Part shown: one piece after another, positions 1 through 6,510 of the stretch
Position numbering within the stretch: the first letter of the stretch is position 1
Layout of the letters: every line of letters starts with the position of its first letter
Assembly: GCF_014672695.1 (NCBI RefSeq)
Contig: NZ_CP053923.1
Location: forward strand, 128,769-136,513
Origin: Defluviicoccus vanus
GTDB taxonomy: Bacteria; Pseudomonadota; Alphaproteobacteria; Rhodospirillales; Defluviicoccaceae
Reading direction: 5' to 3'
Length of the DNA stretch: 7,745 nt
Notes under the pieces: generated by a model
Told to the model about the DNA's origin: nothing
Databases searched by the model: none
The model's input: only the letters and a program-made list of their open reading frames with translations
Program-made: the position numbers and the translations under genes

Positions 1-8
1 AGTGCCAC

Positions 9-24
9 CACCGCCGCAGCGGTG
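9..24. other. Small hairpin at the left edge
   Basis: A perfect 6-bp inverted repeat (CACCGC / GCGGTG) with a 4-base loop lies about 45 bases past the stop codon of the minus-strand gene at 69-425. It could be part of that gene's 3' end. No T tract is visible on the minus strand before the window ends, so a rho-independent terminator cannot be claimed. The rest of 1-68 shows no gene I can support. Confidence 0.25.
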
Positions 25-68
25 CATCCATCCGTCTACTGAAGGGAGACAAGGTGACGCCCCGATGG

Positions 69-425
69 CTAAGCCCGCTTCTGGGCGAGCAGGCGTTCGA
101 CGACGTCGCCCGGGTCAGTGTGCTCGCTTCGTTGTGCCGCTGACACGGTTTCGGGACTGGCAATCTGTTCGATCTTTGCCAAGACGCGTTCCATGAAATC
201 CTCGATCGCCTCGTCGGTCATGGCGGCCACCAGATCCGACGTGGCGGGATCGAGGCCATTGCCGCTAGGCGGCGCCAGGGTCGGCGAGCGGGCAAAGGTT
301 TCTTGCAGCTCACGCGCCGCCGCGACCGGATCGGACTCGTCCATGAAGCCGCAGGCGTAAGCGTTGATCAGCAGCCGCCGTTGCGCGCTGACGTGGGCGA
401 GAAGGGATAGCAGGAGTGGGTGCAT
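69..425 (-). CDS. Conserved-looking hypothetical protein, 118 aa
   Basis: I do not recognise this family. The start is placed at the ATG at 425-423 because a purine-rich AAGGGAAG ribosome binding site lies a few bases upstream. An in-frame ATG at 527 would add 34 residues that look like translated leader. Codons in the chosen frame strongly favour G or C at the third position, which supports real coding. The product has no signal peptide or membrane segment. It starts with a Leu-rich, probably helical stretch (MHPLLLSLLAHVSAQ), then an acidic Ala-rich helix-prone part, a Pro/Ser-rich linker near residues 46-58 and a second acidic helical segment containing DEAIEDFMERVLAKIEQ. The composition suggests a small soluble cytoplasmic all-helical protein. 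It is divergent from the MoxR-type ATPase gene, so the 262-base spacer could hold promoters for both, but no functional link is shown. Confidence 0.75.
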   Translation of the reverse strand: MHPLLLSLLAHVSAQRRLLINAYACGFMDESDPVAAARELQETFARSPTLAPPSGNGLDPATSDLVAAMTDEAIEDFMERVLAKIEQIASPETVSAAQRSEHTDPGDVVERLLAQKRA

Positions 426-687
426 CGACGACTTCCCTTTTCCGGCGCGGTTTGCTCGCACGCCAACGGATCCATCAAACGAGATCGTATTCCCTTGGCC
501 TTGCGGAGACGTTAACGGCAGACACACTAAGGATAGCGACAGGTGTTACATCGCAGGCTGCGTCTTGCCGCGGCGACGGCAATGGCGGCGAATGACCCAC
601 TTGAAGCTTGACCGCTGCCACCCAGTTCCACACCTTGCCCAAGCCCGAAACATCAACAGCAGCGATGCAGACGCGGGAGCCTTTTTT

Positions 688-1539
<852 letters not shown>

Positions 1540-1630
1540 GGGTTGAAGATGTGGCATATTTGACCTCATCCGGCGGCGTAGCTAAGTATCCGTCATGGTT
1601 ATCCGCTTCCGGGTGACCTGCTCCACGATT

Positions 1631-1675
1631 ACCCGCTCCCCGGCAGGCGCAGTGTAGGGCAAGGCCGGGGCGGGT
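1631..1675 (+). other. GC-rich bulged hairpin upstream of the small lipoprotein gene
   Basis: ACCCG (1631-1635) and CCCCGGC (1638-1644) pair with GCCGGGG (1664-1670) and CGGGT (1671-1675). This gives 12 base pairs with a 2-base bulge and a 19-base loop. It ends nine bases before the GAGG ribosome binding site of the gene at 1695. There is no T tract after it, so it is not a standard terminator. It could protect a processed 3' end of the ATPase message or influence expression of the lipoprotein gene; both are inference. Confidence 0.4.
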
Positions 1676-1694
1676 GCGGCGATGAGGCAGCGTG

Positions 1695-1859
1695 ATGCGT
1701 ACGTTCACAGGACTACTGGCAATTGCCGCCACGGTATTGATGATCGGCGCCTGCACTTCCACTTGGCAGGGCGTCAAGCAAGACACGCGGGAAAACACCC
1801 GTGCGGTGGGGCAAGGTGTGCAGGACGTCGGCAAGAAGATCGAGAAGCAGACGGAATGA
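1695..1859 (+). CDS. Entericidin-like small lipoprotein, 54 aa
   Basis: A short gene with an ATG at 1695 preceded by GAGG at 1684-1687 (7-base spacing). The product has a short basic N-terminus, a hydrophobic stretch (LLAIAATVLMIGAC) and a lipobox ending IGAC, with the lipidated cysteine at residue 20. The predicted mature peptide is only about 35 residues, charged and amphipathic (CTSTWQGVKQDTRENTRAV and onward, ending KKIEKQTE). This matches the entericidin A/B family: tiny envelope lipoproteins whose E. coli members were described as an antidote/toxin pair tied to stationary phase. In many alphaproteobacteria single copies are annotated with no proven role. The usual family feature, a Gly/Val-rich helix with VGQGVQDVGKKI-like spacing, is present. 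It sits between the MoxR ATPase and its VWA partner, an unexpected position. It could be transcribed with them or independently. Confidence 0.75.
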   Translation: MRTFTGLLAIAATVLMIGACTSTWQGVKQDTRENTRAVGQGVQDVGKKIEKQTE

Positions 1860-1885
1860 TTGATGCCGCCGGCAATTATTGCGCT

Positions 1886-1907
1886 GGCTCGACTATAAAG
1901 TCGAGCC
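1886..1907 (+). other. Perfect 9-bp hairpin after the small lipoprotein gene
   Basis: GGCTCGACT (1886-1894) and AGTCGAGCC (1899-1907) form a perfect stem around an ATAA loop, 27 bases beyond the lipoprotein stop codon and 58 bases before the VWA gene. The stem has terminator-like strength, but the bases after it (GCACGGTGGC) contain no T run. It is better read as a possible 3'-end stabiliser or partial attenuator than as a proven terminator. Confidence 0.45.
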
Positions 1908-1965
1908 GCACGGTGGCACGCAGCAACGGCAGTACGGCATGTGAGACAAACCGTTATAGGTTGAC

Positions 1966-3141
1966 ATGTTTATCAATTTCTTTCTTGAGCTGAAACAGGC
2001 AAGGTTGCCGGTGTCGCTCCGAGAATACCTGTCTCTGCTTGAAGGTATGCAGCTGGGGCTTGCCGACTATTCGATTGATGATTTTTATTATCTGTCCCGC
2101 ACATGCCTAGTGAAGGACGAGGGTAACCTCGATCGGTTCGACGTCGTTTTTGCCAAAGTGTTCAAGGGGCTCGAGCCGCCGGCTGAGGGGGAAGTTGTCG
2201 ACCTTCCTGCCGAATGGTTGCGCAAGATGGCCGAGCGGGTGCTTACCGAGGAGGAGAAAGCGTTGGTCCAATCGCTGGGCGGCTGGGACAAGTTGATGGA
2301 GACGCTGCAGAAACGGCTGGCCGAACAGAAAGGCAGGCATCAGGGAGGGTCGAAATGGATCGGCACCGCCGGAACTTCGCCCTTCGGCGCCTATGGTTAC
2401 AATCCGGAGGGGGTGCGGATCGGCCAGGATGGTAACCGCAACAACCGTGCGGTCAAGGTGTGGGACAAGCGTGAGTTCCGCAATCTCGATGCCACCGCCG
2501 AACTTGGTACCCGCAACATCAAGGTGGCGCTGCGGCGGCTGCGGCGGTTCGCCCGCGACGGTGCGGCGACGGAACTTGATCTGCCGGCCACAATCCGTTC
2601 CACGGCCAAGAAGGGCTACCTTGACGTTGCGATGGTCCCGGAGCGGCACAATGCGGTCAAGGTTCTGCTTTTCCTCGACGTTGGCGGCTCGATGGACCCG
2701 TTTATCCAGGTTTGCGCCGAATTGTTCTCTGCCGCCCGGGCAGAGTTCAAGCACCTGGAATATTTCTACTTTCACAATTGTATTTATGAACAAGTCTGGC
2801 GGGACAATCGCCGCCGTTACGCCGAGGTAACCTCCACCTGGGATCTGCTGCACACTTACCCCCATGATTACAAAGCGATTTTCGTTGGTGATGCGGCGAT
2901 GAGCGCCTACGAGCTGACGCAACCGGGCGGTTCCGTCGAACACTGGAACGACGAGGCGGGCATCATCTGGCTGGAGCGCATCATCGGCGTTTACGGTAAG
3001 GCGTGCTGGCTCAATCCCACGCCGGAGGAGTGGTGGCAGCACACCTATTCGACGCGCCTGATCGGCCAGTTGTTCGGCGAGAGGATGTTCCCCTTGACAC
3101 TGGATGGACTGGACCGGGCGACGCGGTGTCTCAGCCGCTAA
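1966..3141 (+). CDS. CoxE-like VWA-domain protein, partner of the MoxR ATPase, 391 aa
   Basis: This matches, from memory, the conserved group of CoxE-like proteins with a C-terminal von Willebrand factor A domain that accompany MoxR ATPases. The N-terminal half (about 1-130) is helical and charged, beginning MFINFFLELKQARLPVSLRE, a typical opening. A conserved linker follows (SPFGAYGYNPEGVRIGQDG, 138-156). The VWA domain spans roughly 230-391. Its metal-ion site motif is DVGGSMD (238-244), a DxGxS form of the usual DxSxS; I recall this as normal for the group. A second acidic site lies in FVGDAAMS (306-313). The ATG at 1966 has only a weak AGG five bases upstream. There is no signal peptide or membrane segment, so it is probably cytoplasmic. 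It likely binds a divalent metal and works with the ATPase at 688 on an unknown client. Confidence 0.92.
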   Translation: MFINFFLELKQARLPVSLREYLSLLEGMQLGLADYSIDDFYYLSRTCLVKDEGNLDRFDVVFAKVFKGLEPPAEGEVVDLPAEWLRKMAERVLTEEEKALVQSLGGWDKLMETLQKRLAEQKGRHQGGSKWIGTAGTSPFGAYGYNPEGVRIGQDGNRNNRAVKVWDKREFRNLDATAELGTRNIKVALRRLRRFARDGAATELDLPATIRSTAKKGYLDVAMVPERHNAVKVLLFLDVGGSMDPFIQVCAELFSAARAEFKHLEYFYFHNCIYEQVWRDNRRRYAEVTSTWDLLHTYPHDYKAIFVGDAAMSAYELTQPGGSVEHWNDEAGIIWLERIIGVYGKACWLNPTPEEWWQHTYSTRLIGQLFGERMFPLTLDGLDRATRCLSR

Positions 3142-3315
3142 GGACGAACTGGAATCAGCTGAGGTGGTAGGGGTTTGAAAATCGGCTCGGCGTTGCGCGC
3201 CATCGTCAAGCAATAGCCACAGAGGTGGCCTTGGTAGGGTGATTGCCTGCGGGGCGGACATCCGGATTGGCTGCAGAGGTGATTGGACCGGTGGGGGCAA
3301 CGTGTTTATAGTTAA

Positions 3316-3354
3316 CGCGTTACGGCTAGGGGGGGAATGACGCGGTGTTTTTTT
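3316..3354 (+). terminator. Candidate rho-independent terminator after the VWA gene
   Basis: CGCGTTA (3316-3322) can pair with TGACGCG (3338-3344), seven base pairs including one G-U. After three more bases there is a run of seven T (3348-3354). The 15-base loop is larger than ideal and contains a run of seven G. It lies about 175 bases past the VWA stop codon, a plausible place to end the ATPase / lipoprotein / VWA transcript before the next unit. Confidence 0.5.
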
Positions 3355-3398
3355 ACGTTAGGTTGACGAAGTGGCGACTGGATGCCCTTCCAGTTGTG

Positions 3399-3407
3399 TG
3401 GTATAGC
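3399..3407 (+). promoter_or_regulatory. Possible extended -10 promoter for the FecR lipoprotein gene
   Basis: TGGTATAGC fits an extended -10 element (TG, one base, then a hexamer matching TATAAT at four of six positions). No good -35 hexamer is at standard spacing; the nearby TTGACG at 3363-3368 is 33 bases away, too far to serve. The element lies downstream of the candidate terminator and about 255 bases before the GTG start, so it would give a long leader. Weak evidence, taken mainly from position. Confidence 0.28.
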
Positions 3408-3535
3408 TAACAGACGGTCTTGGCTTCCTGTGCTCGAATCAGCCCAGGTAGGCAATCAGAACCGATTTTTTGGCCCGGCTTGAGCCCCAAAAGAAGAGCG
3501 TCACGCCAGGGTAATGTTGAAGATTTTGTTTGCAG

Positions 3536-3604
3536 TGCAAGCAGTTACCGGCGATCTCAGTTGCAGTTGAGATCGAGGCTGAGCCGGAGGGGCGATTGCT
3601 TGCA
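3536..3604 (+). other. Nested inverted repeats in the leader of the FecR lipoprotein gene
   Basis: The outer arms TGCAAGCA (3536-3543) and TGCTTGCA (3597-3604) are perfectly complementary and can be extended by three pairs (two of them G-U) to 11 pairs. They enclose a perfect 8-bp hairpin, CGATCTCA (3552-3559) with TGAGATCG (3568-3575) around the loop GTTGCAGT, and a mini-hairpin GGC-TGA-GCC (3577-3585). The nesting suggests a folded RNA element of about 70 bases. The inner 8-bp repeat alone could instead be a DNA operator. It resembles no riboswitch class I know. Confidence 0.4.
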
Positions 3605-3617
3605 AACGGAGGTCATC

Positions 3618-3644
3618 GCGCCATCTGCCGTTCAGGCAGGGCGC
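3618..3644 (+). other. Hairpin just upstream of the GTG start, able to compete with the ribosome binding site
   Basis: GCGCC (3618-3622) and CTGCC (3625-3629) pair with GGCAG (3635-3639) and GGCGC (3640-3644) around the loop GTTCA: ten base pairs with a 2-base bulge. The bases GGCAGG recur at 3647-3652 and overlap the AGGA (3650-3653) that probably serves as ribosome binding site for the GTG at 3664. CTGCC could therefore pair with either copy, giving an open and a closed form. The pairing is seen in the sequence; a regulatory role is inferred. Confidence 0.4.
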
Positions 3645-3663
3645 CAGGCAGGACATGTGAGCG

Positions 3664-4839
3664 GTGCGGCAATTAAGAGTCTTCGTGCATGCGCTTGGCG
3701 TTATGATGGCCTTCGCGCTTGCTGGTTGCGGTGAGCCTGAGTCGAAAGGTCGCGCGGCGCATCCGCCAGGCATTGGCGATGTCGCAGTCGTGGTGCGTCT
3801 CGTCCACGGTACGCTCGCCAGCCATGACGTTCGGCGCGTTCTCGCCGTAAGCGACGACGTTTATTGGCGTGAACTGATCGAAACCGAACAGGAAAGCGCG
3901 ACAGAAGTCGAATTTGTCGACGGGACGCGTCTCACTGTCGGCCCTGATGCGCAAGTCAACCTTGACGAGTTTGTTTACGGCGGCCCGCCAGGGACCGATC
4001 GCATGGTCATGACGATGACCAAAGGCATGAGCCGTTTCGTCACCGGCAGCATGGACAAAGCAGCCTATGAAATTCGCGCTCCTGGCGCGATCATTGGTGT
4101 ACGCGGCACCGAATTCACCCTCATGGTCGACCCCAAAGCGGGCACGACGCTGTGTCTGGTTCACCAGGGCGAGGTTGAGATCAGGCGTCCGGATGGCCGC
4201 GAGCGGGTGATTGTGCAGCCTGGCCAAGCAAGCCTAGCATCCTCGCGTGAAGACTTAGGCATATCTCCGGCGAAACCAACGCCTCCCGACCTCATGCGCA
4301 GCACCGAGCAACTGCGAACCGTGGTCAACGAGGCGAAAGCCGCTCAACAGGCGGCAAGTGCTGTGCACTTGAAGGAAGCCGCTAACGGGAACTCGGTGAC
4401 AAAGTTTGCCTCTCTTCAGTCCAGCCCGTTCGGCCGCGACCGGCTGCAGGAGTTGGCCGAACGGCTGCGATCGACTGGTTCGGATCGCGCGTCGACCGCC
4501 GGCACCCCGGTCGGCGAAGGACACAGCGGCGCCACGCCGGCGGTCTTGCCGGGTAACTTGGCTGCCTCAATTGCCACTCACGCCGCAGCAGCACAGTCAG
4601 ATCCCGGCAGTGTTGTTTTGAATACCGCCACCAACGGCAGCGAGCAGCCTACATTGGCGAGCAATCCGCACACCTTAGGGTCGGCTGATGTGGGCGTGAA
4701 TGGCGGCACTTCTACAGCGGTCCCGATCCAGGATGTCAAACCGACCGCCGGTTGCGGATCCGCCGACTGTGCGGCGGTGCCGTTGCAGAGCAATCCGACC
4801 ATTCAGATCGTCAGCCAGACTCACCTGGGTGGGCAATGA
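3664..4839 (+). CDS. FecR-domain lipoprotein with low-complexity tail, 391 aa
   Basis: The start is taken as GTG at 3664: an in-frame stop lies just upstream (3658-3660), AGGA is ten bases before it, and the resulting N-terminus is a clean lipoprotein signal with lipobox LAGC and lipidated Cys22. The +2 residue is Gly, consistent with outer-membrane sorting. An internal ATG at 3703 would destroy the signal. A FecR-type domain covers about residues 40-195, with the hallmark stretches EVEFVDGTRLTVGPDAQVNL (81-100) and APGAIIGVRGTEFTL (139-153). The region from about 200 to 391 is rich in Ala, Ser, Thr, Gly and Pro, with a short charged helical part around 212-270 and an isolated C-x4-C pair (C364, C369). 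Classical FecR proteins are anti-sigma regulators with a membrane helix and an adjacent fecI gene. None is present here, so an envelope-structural or sensing role is more likely. Confidence 0.85.
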   Translation: MRQLRVFVHALGVMMAFALAGCGEPESKGRAAHPPGIGDVAVVVRLVHGTLASHDVRRVLAVSDDVYWRELIETEQESATEVEFVDGTRLTVGPDAQVNLDEFVYGGPPGTDRMVMTMTKGMSRFVTGSMDKAAYEIRAPGAIIGVRGTEFTLMVDPKAGTTLCLVHQGEVEIRRPDGRERVIVQPGQASLASSREDLGISPAKPTPPDLMRSTEQLRTVVNEAKAAQQAASAVHLKEAANGNSVTKFASLQSSPFGRDRLQELAERLRSTGSDRASTAGTPVGEGHSGATPAVLPGNLAASIATHAAAAQSDPGSVVLNTATNGSEQPTLASNPHTLGSADVGVNGGTSTAVPIQDVKPTAGCGSADCAAVPLQSNPTIQIVSQTHLGGQ

Positions 4840-4862
4840 GTGCAGGCTCAATACCATAGCGC

Positions 4863-4882
4863 GGCCGTGATCGGCCACGGTC
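4863..4882 (+). other. Hairpin downstream of the FecR lipoprotein gene
   Basis: GGCCGTG (4863-4869) pairs with CACGGTC (4876-4882), seven pairs including one G-U, around a 6-base loop, 23 bases past the stop codon. There is no T run after it. It may mark the 3' end of this message, but the stronger hairpin at 4938-4968 could also stop plus-strand transcription. Confidence 0.3.
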
Positions 4883-4927
4883 GGCGTTGTCCGGGGTCGT
4901 TTGCGCACGAGTCAATTCGGCAGGCGC

Positions 4928-4968
4928 AGAAAAACACCCCCTCTGCCACCTGATAGACGGCAGAGGGG
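4928..4968 (-). terminator. Strong rho-independent terminator of the isomerase/hydrolase unit
   Basis: A perfect 10-bp inverted repeat, CCCCTCTGCC (4938-4947) with GGCAGAGGGG (4959-4968), has an 11-base loop. Read on the minus strand the stem is followed by GTGTTTTTCT, with five consecutive T at 4934-4930. It lies about 75 bases past the stop codon of the minus-strand hydrolase gene. On the plus strand it is followed by CTGTTGTTC, so it may also weakly end transcription coming from the FecR lipoprotein gene. Confidence 0.85.
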
Positions 4969-5043
4969 CTGTTGTTCATCTCAAGACCGCAATAAACCCC
5001 ATCGCAGCCGCGTCGCGCGGCCCGCGAACGTCTGCGCCTTGTC

Positions 5044-5676
5044 TCAAACGAGATAGGGGTTGGATTGGCGTTCGACTCCGAAGGTCGATGTGGGACCATG
5101 GCCCGGAATGAAGCGCACATCGTCGCCAAGCGGCAGCAGTTGCTCGCGGATCGACGCAATCAGCGTCTCGTGGCTGCCGCCAGGAAAATCCGTCCGACCG
5201 ATGGAGCCGGCGAACAGCACGTCGCCCACCAGGGCGACCCGCGTCGGTGCATGGTAGAAGACCACGTGACCGGGAGTGTGTCCGGGGCAATGACGAACAT
5301 CAAACGTCAGCGGTCCAACCGTCACCTGATCCTGCCCCTTCAGCCAGCGATCGGGGGTAAAGGGGCGGGCGCCACGGATACCGAAGGCGCGCGATTGCTC
5401 AGCCATGCCGTCGATCCAGAAGCGATCGCCCTCGTGGGGGCCTTCGATGGGGAGACCAAGCCGTTCCGCCAGATCGGCGGTGGCACCGGCATGATCCAGA
5501 TGCCCGTGGGTGATCAGGATCTTTGCCAGTTTCACTTTGCGTTCGGCGGCGGCATTAAGGATGCGATCCAGGTCGCCGCCGGGATCGACCACGGCGCCGG
5601 CCCCGGTGTTCTCATCCCAGACGATGGAACAGTTTTGCTGAAAGGGAGTGACGGGAACGATCGCGAGCTTGAGCAC
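5044..5676 (-). CDS. Metallo-beta-lactamase-fold hydrolase, glyoxalase II-like (YcbL type), 210 aa
   Basis: A zinc-dependent hydrolase of the metallo-beta-lactamase superfamily. The metal ligands are all visible: THGHLDH (residues 56-62, giving H57, H59, D61, H62), H133 in PGHTPGH, D152 in LVGDVLF and H193 in IPGHGP. The opening MLKLAIVPVTPFQQNC is typical of the small YcbL-like subgroup related to hydroxyacylglutathione hydrolase; these lack the long C-terminal substrate-binding domain of true glyoxalase II, and the 210-residue length fits. The substrate is therefore uncertain, probably a thioester. The start is a GTG (5676-5674) without a clear ribosome binding site; no upstream in-frame start is seen in the gap, and the family N-terminus supports this choice. 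The gene follows the isomerase gene by 42 bases on the same strand and is probably cotranscribed, ending at the terminator at 4938-4968. No signal peptide: cytoplasmic. Confidence 0.93.
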   Translation of the reverse strand: MLKLAIVPVTPFQQNCSIVWDENTGAGAVVDPGGDLDRILNAAAERKVKLAKILITHGHLDHAGATADLAERLGLPIEGPHEGDRFWIDGMAEQSRAFGIRGARPFTPDRWLKGQDQVTVGPLTFDVRHCPGHTPGHVVFYHAPTRVALVGDVLFAGSIGRTDFPGGSHETLIASIREQLLPLGDDVRFIPGHGPTSTFGVERQSNPYLV

Positions 5677-5718
5677 GGTGGCCGACCAACTTACAGCGAC
5701 AAGATGATTGGTTCAGAG

Positions 5719-6264
5719 CTATTTCTTGGCGTCGGCGGCGACACGCATACTGACGATCTTGTCCGGCGGCGGGGCGACAACGCCGTTCATCGCCGAATCG
5801 CCGCGCTTGATCTTGTCGACGAATTCCATGCCTGAAACGACTTTGCCCCAGACGGTATACTTGCCGTCGAGGAAGGAGCCGGGCGCAAACATGATGAAGA
5901 ACTGCGAGTCGCCGCTGTTCGGATCGGCGGCGCGCGCCATGCCGACGGTGCCGCGGACAAAGGGTTCCTTGGAAAATTCTGCCGGCAGCTTCTTGCCCGA
6001 GCCGCCGGTGCCATCACCGCGCGGATCCCCTGTCTGCGCCATGAAGCCTTCGATCACCCGATGGAACGGCAGGCCGTCATAAAAGCCCTGGCGGGTTAGC
6101 TCCTTGATTCGCGCGACATGCAGCGGCGCCACCTGGGGCAGCATCTCGATCACCACCGTGCCGTCCTTCAGTTGCAGGAGGATCGTATTTTCGGGATCGC
6201 CGGCATTGGCTGTGGTCGACAGCATCATGCCAATCAGACAAGCCGCGGCAAACTTCCAGTCCAT
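5719..6264 (-). CDS. Secreted cyclophilin-type peptidyl-prolyl cis-trans isomerase, 181 aa
   Basis: A cyclophilin, which catalyses cis-trans isomerisation of X-Pro bonds and assists protein folding. The N-terminus MDWKFAAACLIGMMLSTTANA is a signal peptide with a probable signal peptidase I site after A21, so the enzyme should act in the periplasm. Catalytic-site motifs are intact: FHRVIEGFMAQTGDPRGDGT (67-86, with the catalytic Arg at 69), the NSGDSQFFI segment (116-124) and FLDGKYTVWGKVV (131-143). The loop before FLDG has Ser/Phe rather than the Trp of cyclosporin-sensitive eukaryotic cyclophilins, as is common in bacteria. The start at 6264 is supported by AGAGGA with suitable spacing (complement of 6271-6277). 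Length is usual for bacterial single-domain forms. It is followed at 42 bases by the metallo-hydrolase gene and lies divergent from pyruvate kinase. Confidence 0.94.
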   Translation of the reverse strand: MDWKFAAACLIGMMLSTTANAGDPENTILLQLKDGTVVIEMLPQVAPLHVARIKELTRQGFYDGLPFHRVIEGFMAQTGDPRGDGTGGSGKKLPAEFSKEPFVRGTVGMARAADPNSGDSQFFIMFAPGSFLDGKYTVWGKVVSGMEFVDKIKRGDSAMNGVVAPPPDKIVSMRVAADAKK

Positions 6265-6359
6265 GGATTTTCCTCTCGTCTTTTCGTGCCCGGGCTGGTT
6301 TCGGCAGTAACATCCGAACCGTAGGCGCGCGCAACCTACAGCACCCGTCGGAGTGGCGC

Positions 6360-6373
6360 ACGCGAATTCGCGT
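6360..6373. promoter_or_regulatory. 14-bp perfect palindrome between the isomerase and pyruvate kinase genes
   Basis: ACGCGAATTCGCGT is a perfect inverted repeat in the divergent spacer, 96 bases from the isomerase start and 138 from the kinase start. A palindrome of this length fits a dimeric repressor or activator site. No regulator is identified, and I do not match it to a known alphaproteobacterial operator. Confidence 0.35.
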
Positions 6374-6396
6374 CACCCCGGCTTGCTGCGGCCGCC

Positions 6397-6437
6397 ATCG
6401 CCACCAGGCAGCACCGGGGAAATCGCCACCAGGTAGC
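6397..6437. repeat. 16-bp direct repeat upstream of pyruvate kinase
   Basis: ATCGCCACCAGGCAGC (6397-6412) recurs as ATCGCCACCAGGTAGC (6422-6437), with one mismatch in 16. The copies start 25 bases apart, a little over two helical turns. They lie 75-115 bases before the kinase start, where tandem binding sites for a regulator could sit. A local duplication without function is also possible. Confidence 0.5.
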
Positions 6438-6510
6438 GTCACGAAAGTTGAATGTCGGCGCTGTCGTATTCTGCTGGTGTCGTCTGGCGCGCCTCCGTAT
6501 TTTAGCCGCC

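Larger units (their letters stand above)
3142..3663. other. 522-base non-coding stretch before the FecR lipoprotein gene
   Basis: No open frame here has convincing codon use or a ribosome binding site. The stretch contains a candidate terminator (3316-3354), an extended -10 candidate (3399-3407) and several inverted repeats. Besides those listed separately these include GCCAC/GTGGC at 3216-3229, an 8-bp hairpin at 3375-3396 (CGACTGGA/TCCAGTTG, one G-T pair) and a bulged 9-bp hairpin at 3468-3492 (TTTTGG plus GGC pairing with GCC plus CCAAAA). The simplest reading is the end of the VWA transcript followed by a long structured 5' leader for the gene at 3664. A small RNA gene inside it cannot be ruled out. 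Confidence 0.5.

Noticed and set aside
54..143. 29-codon frame from a GTG with GGGAG upstream
   Set aside because: It overlaps the 3' end of the minus-strand gene at 69-425, is very short, and has no supporting feature besides the ribosome-site-like bases.
1560..1588. TTGACC followed 17 bases later by TAAGTA as a promoter for the small lipoprotein gene
   Set aside because: The -10 match is poor. A similar TTGACC at 608-613 and TTGACG at 3363-3368 also lack matching -10 hexamers, so such -35 matches are not informative here.
2107..3300. 397-residue open frame on the minus strand opposite the VWA gene
   Set aside because: A shadow of a GC-rich gene: its product has no recognisable domain, while the plus-strand frame encodes a conserved family with intact motifs.
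3283..3312. TTGGAC, 18 bases, TATAGT as a promoter
   Set aside because: The -10 is good, but the transcript would begin inside the candidate terminator at 3316-3354 and end at once; the terminator reading explains the site better.
5065..5835. 256-residue plus-strand open frame opposite the hydrolase and isomerase genes
   Set aside because: The minus strand carries two complete enzymes with all catalytic motifs; the plus-strand product resembles nothing and crosses the gene boundary.
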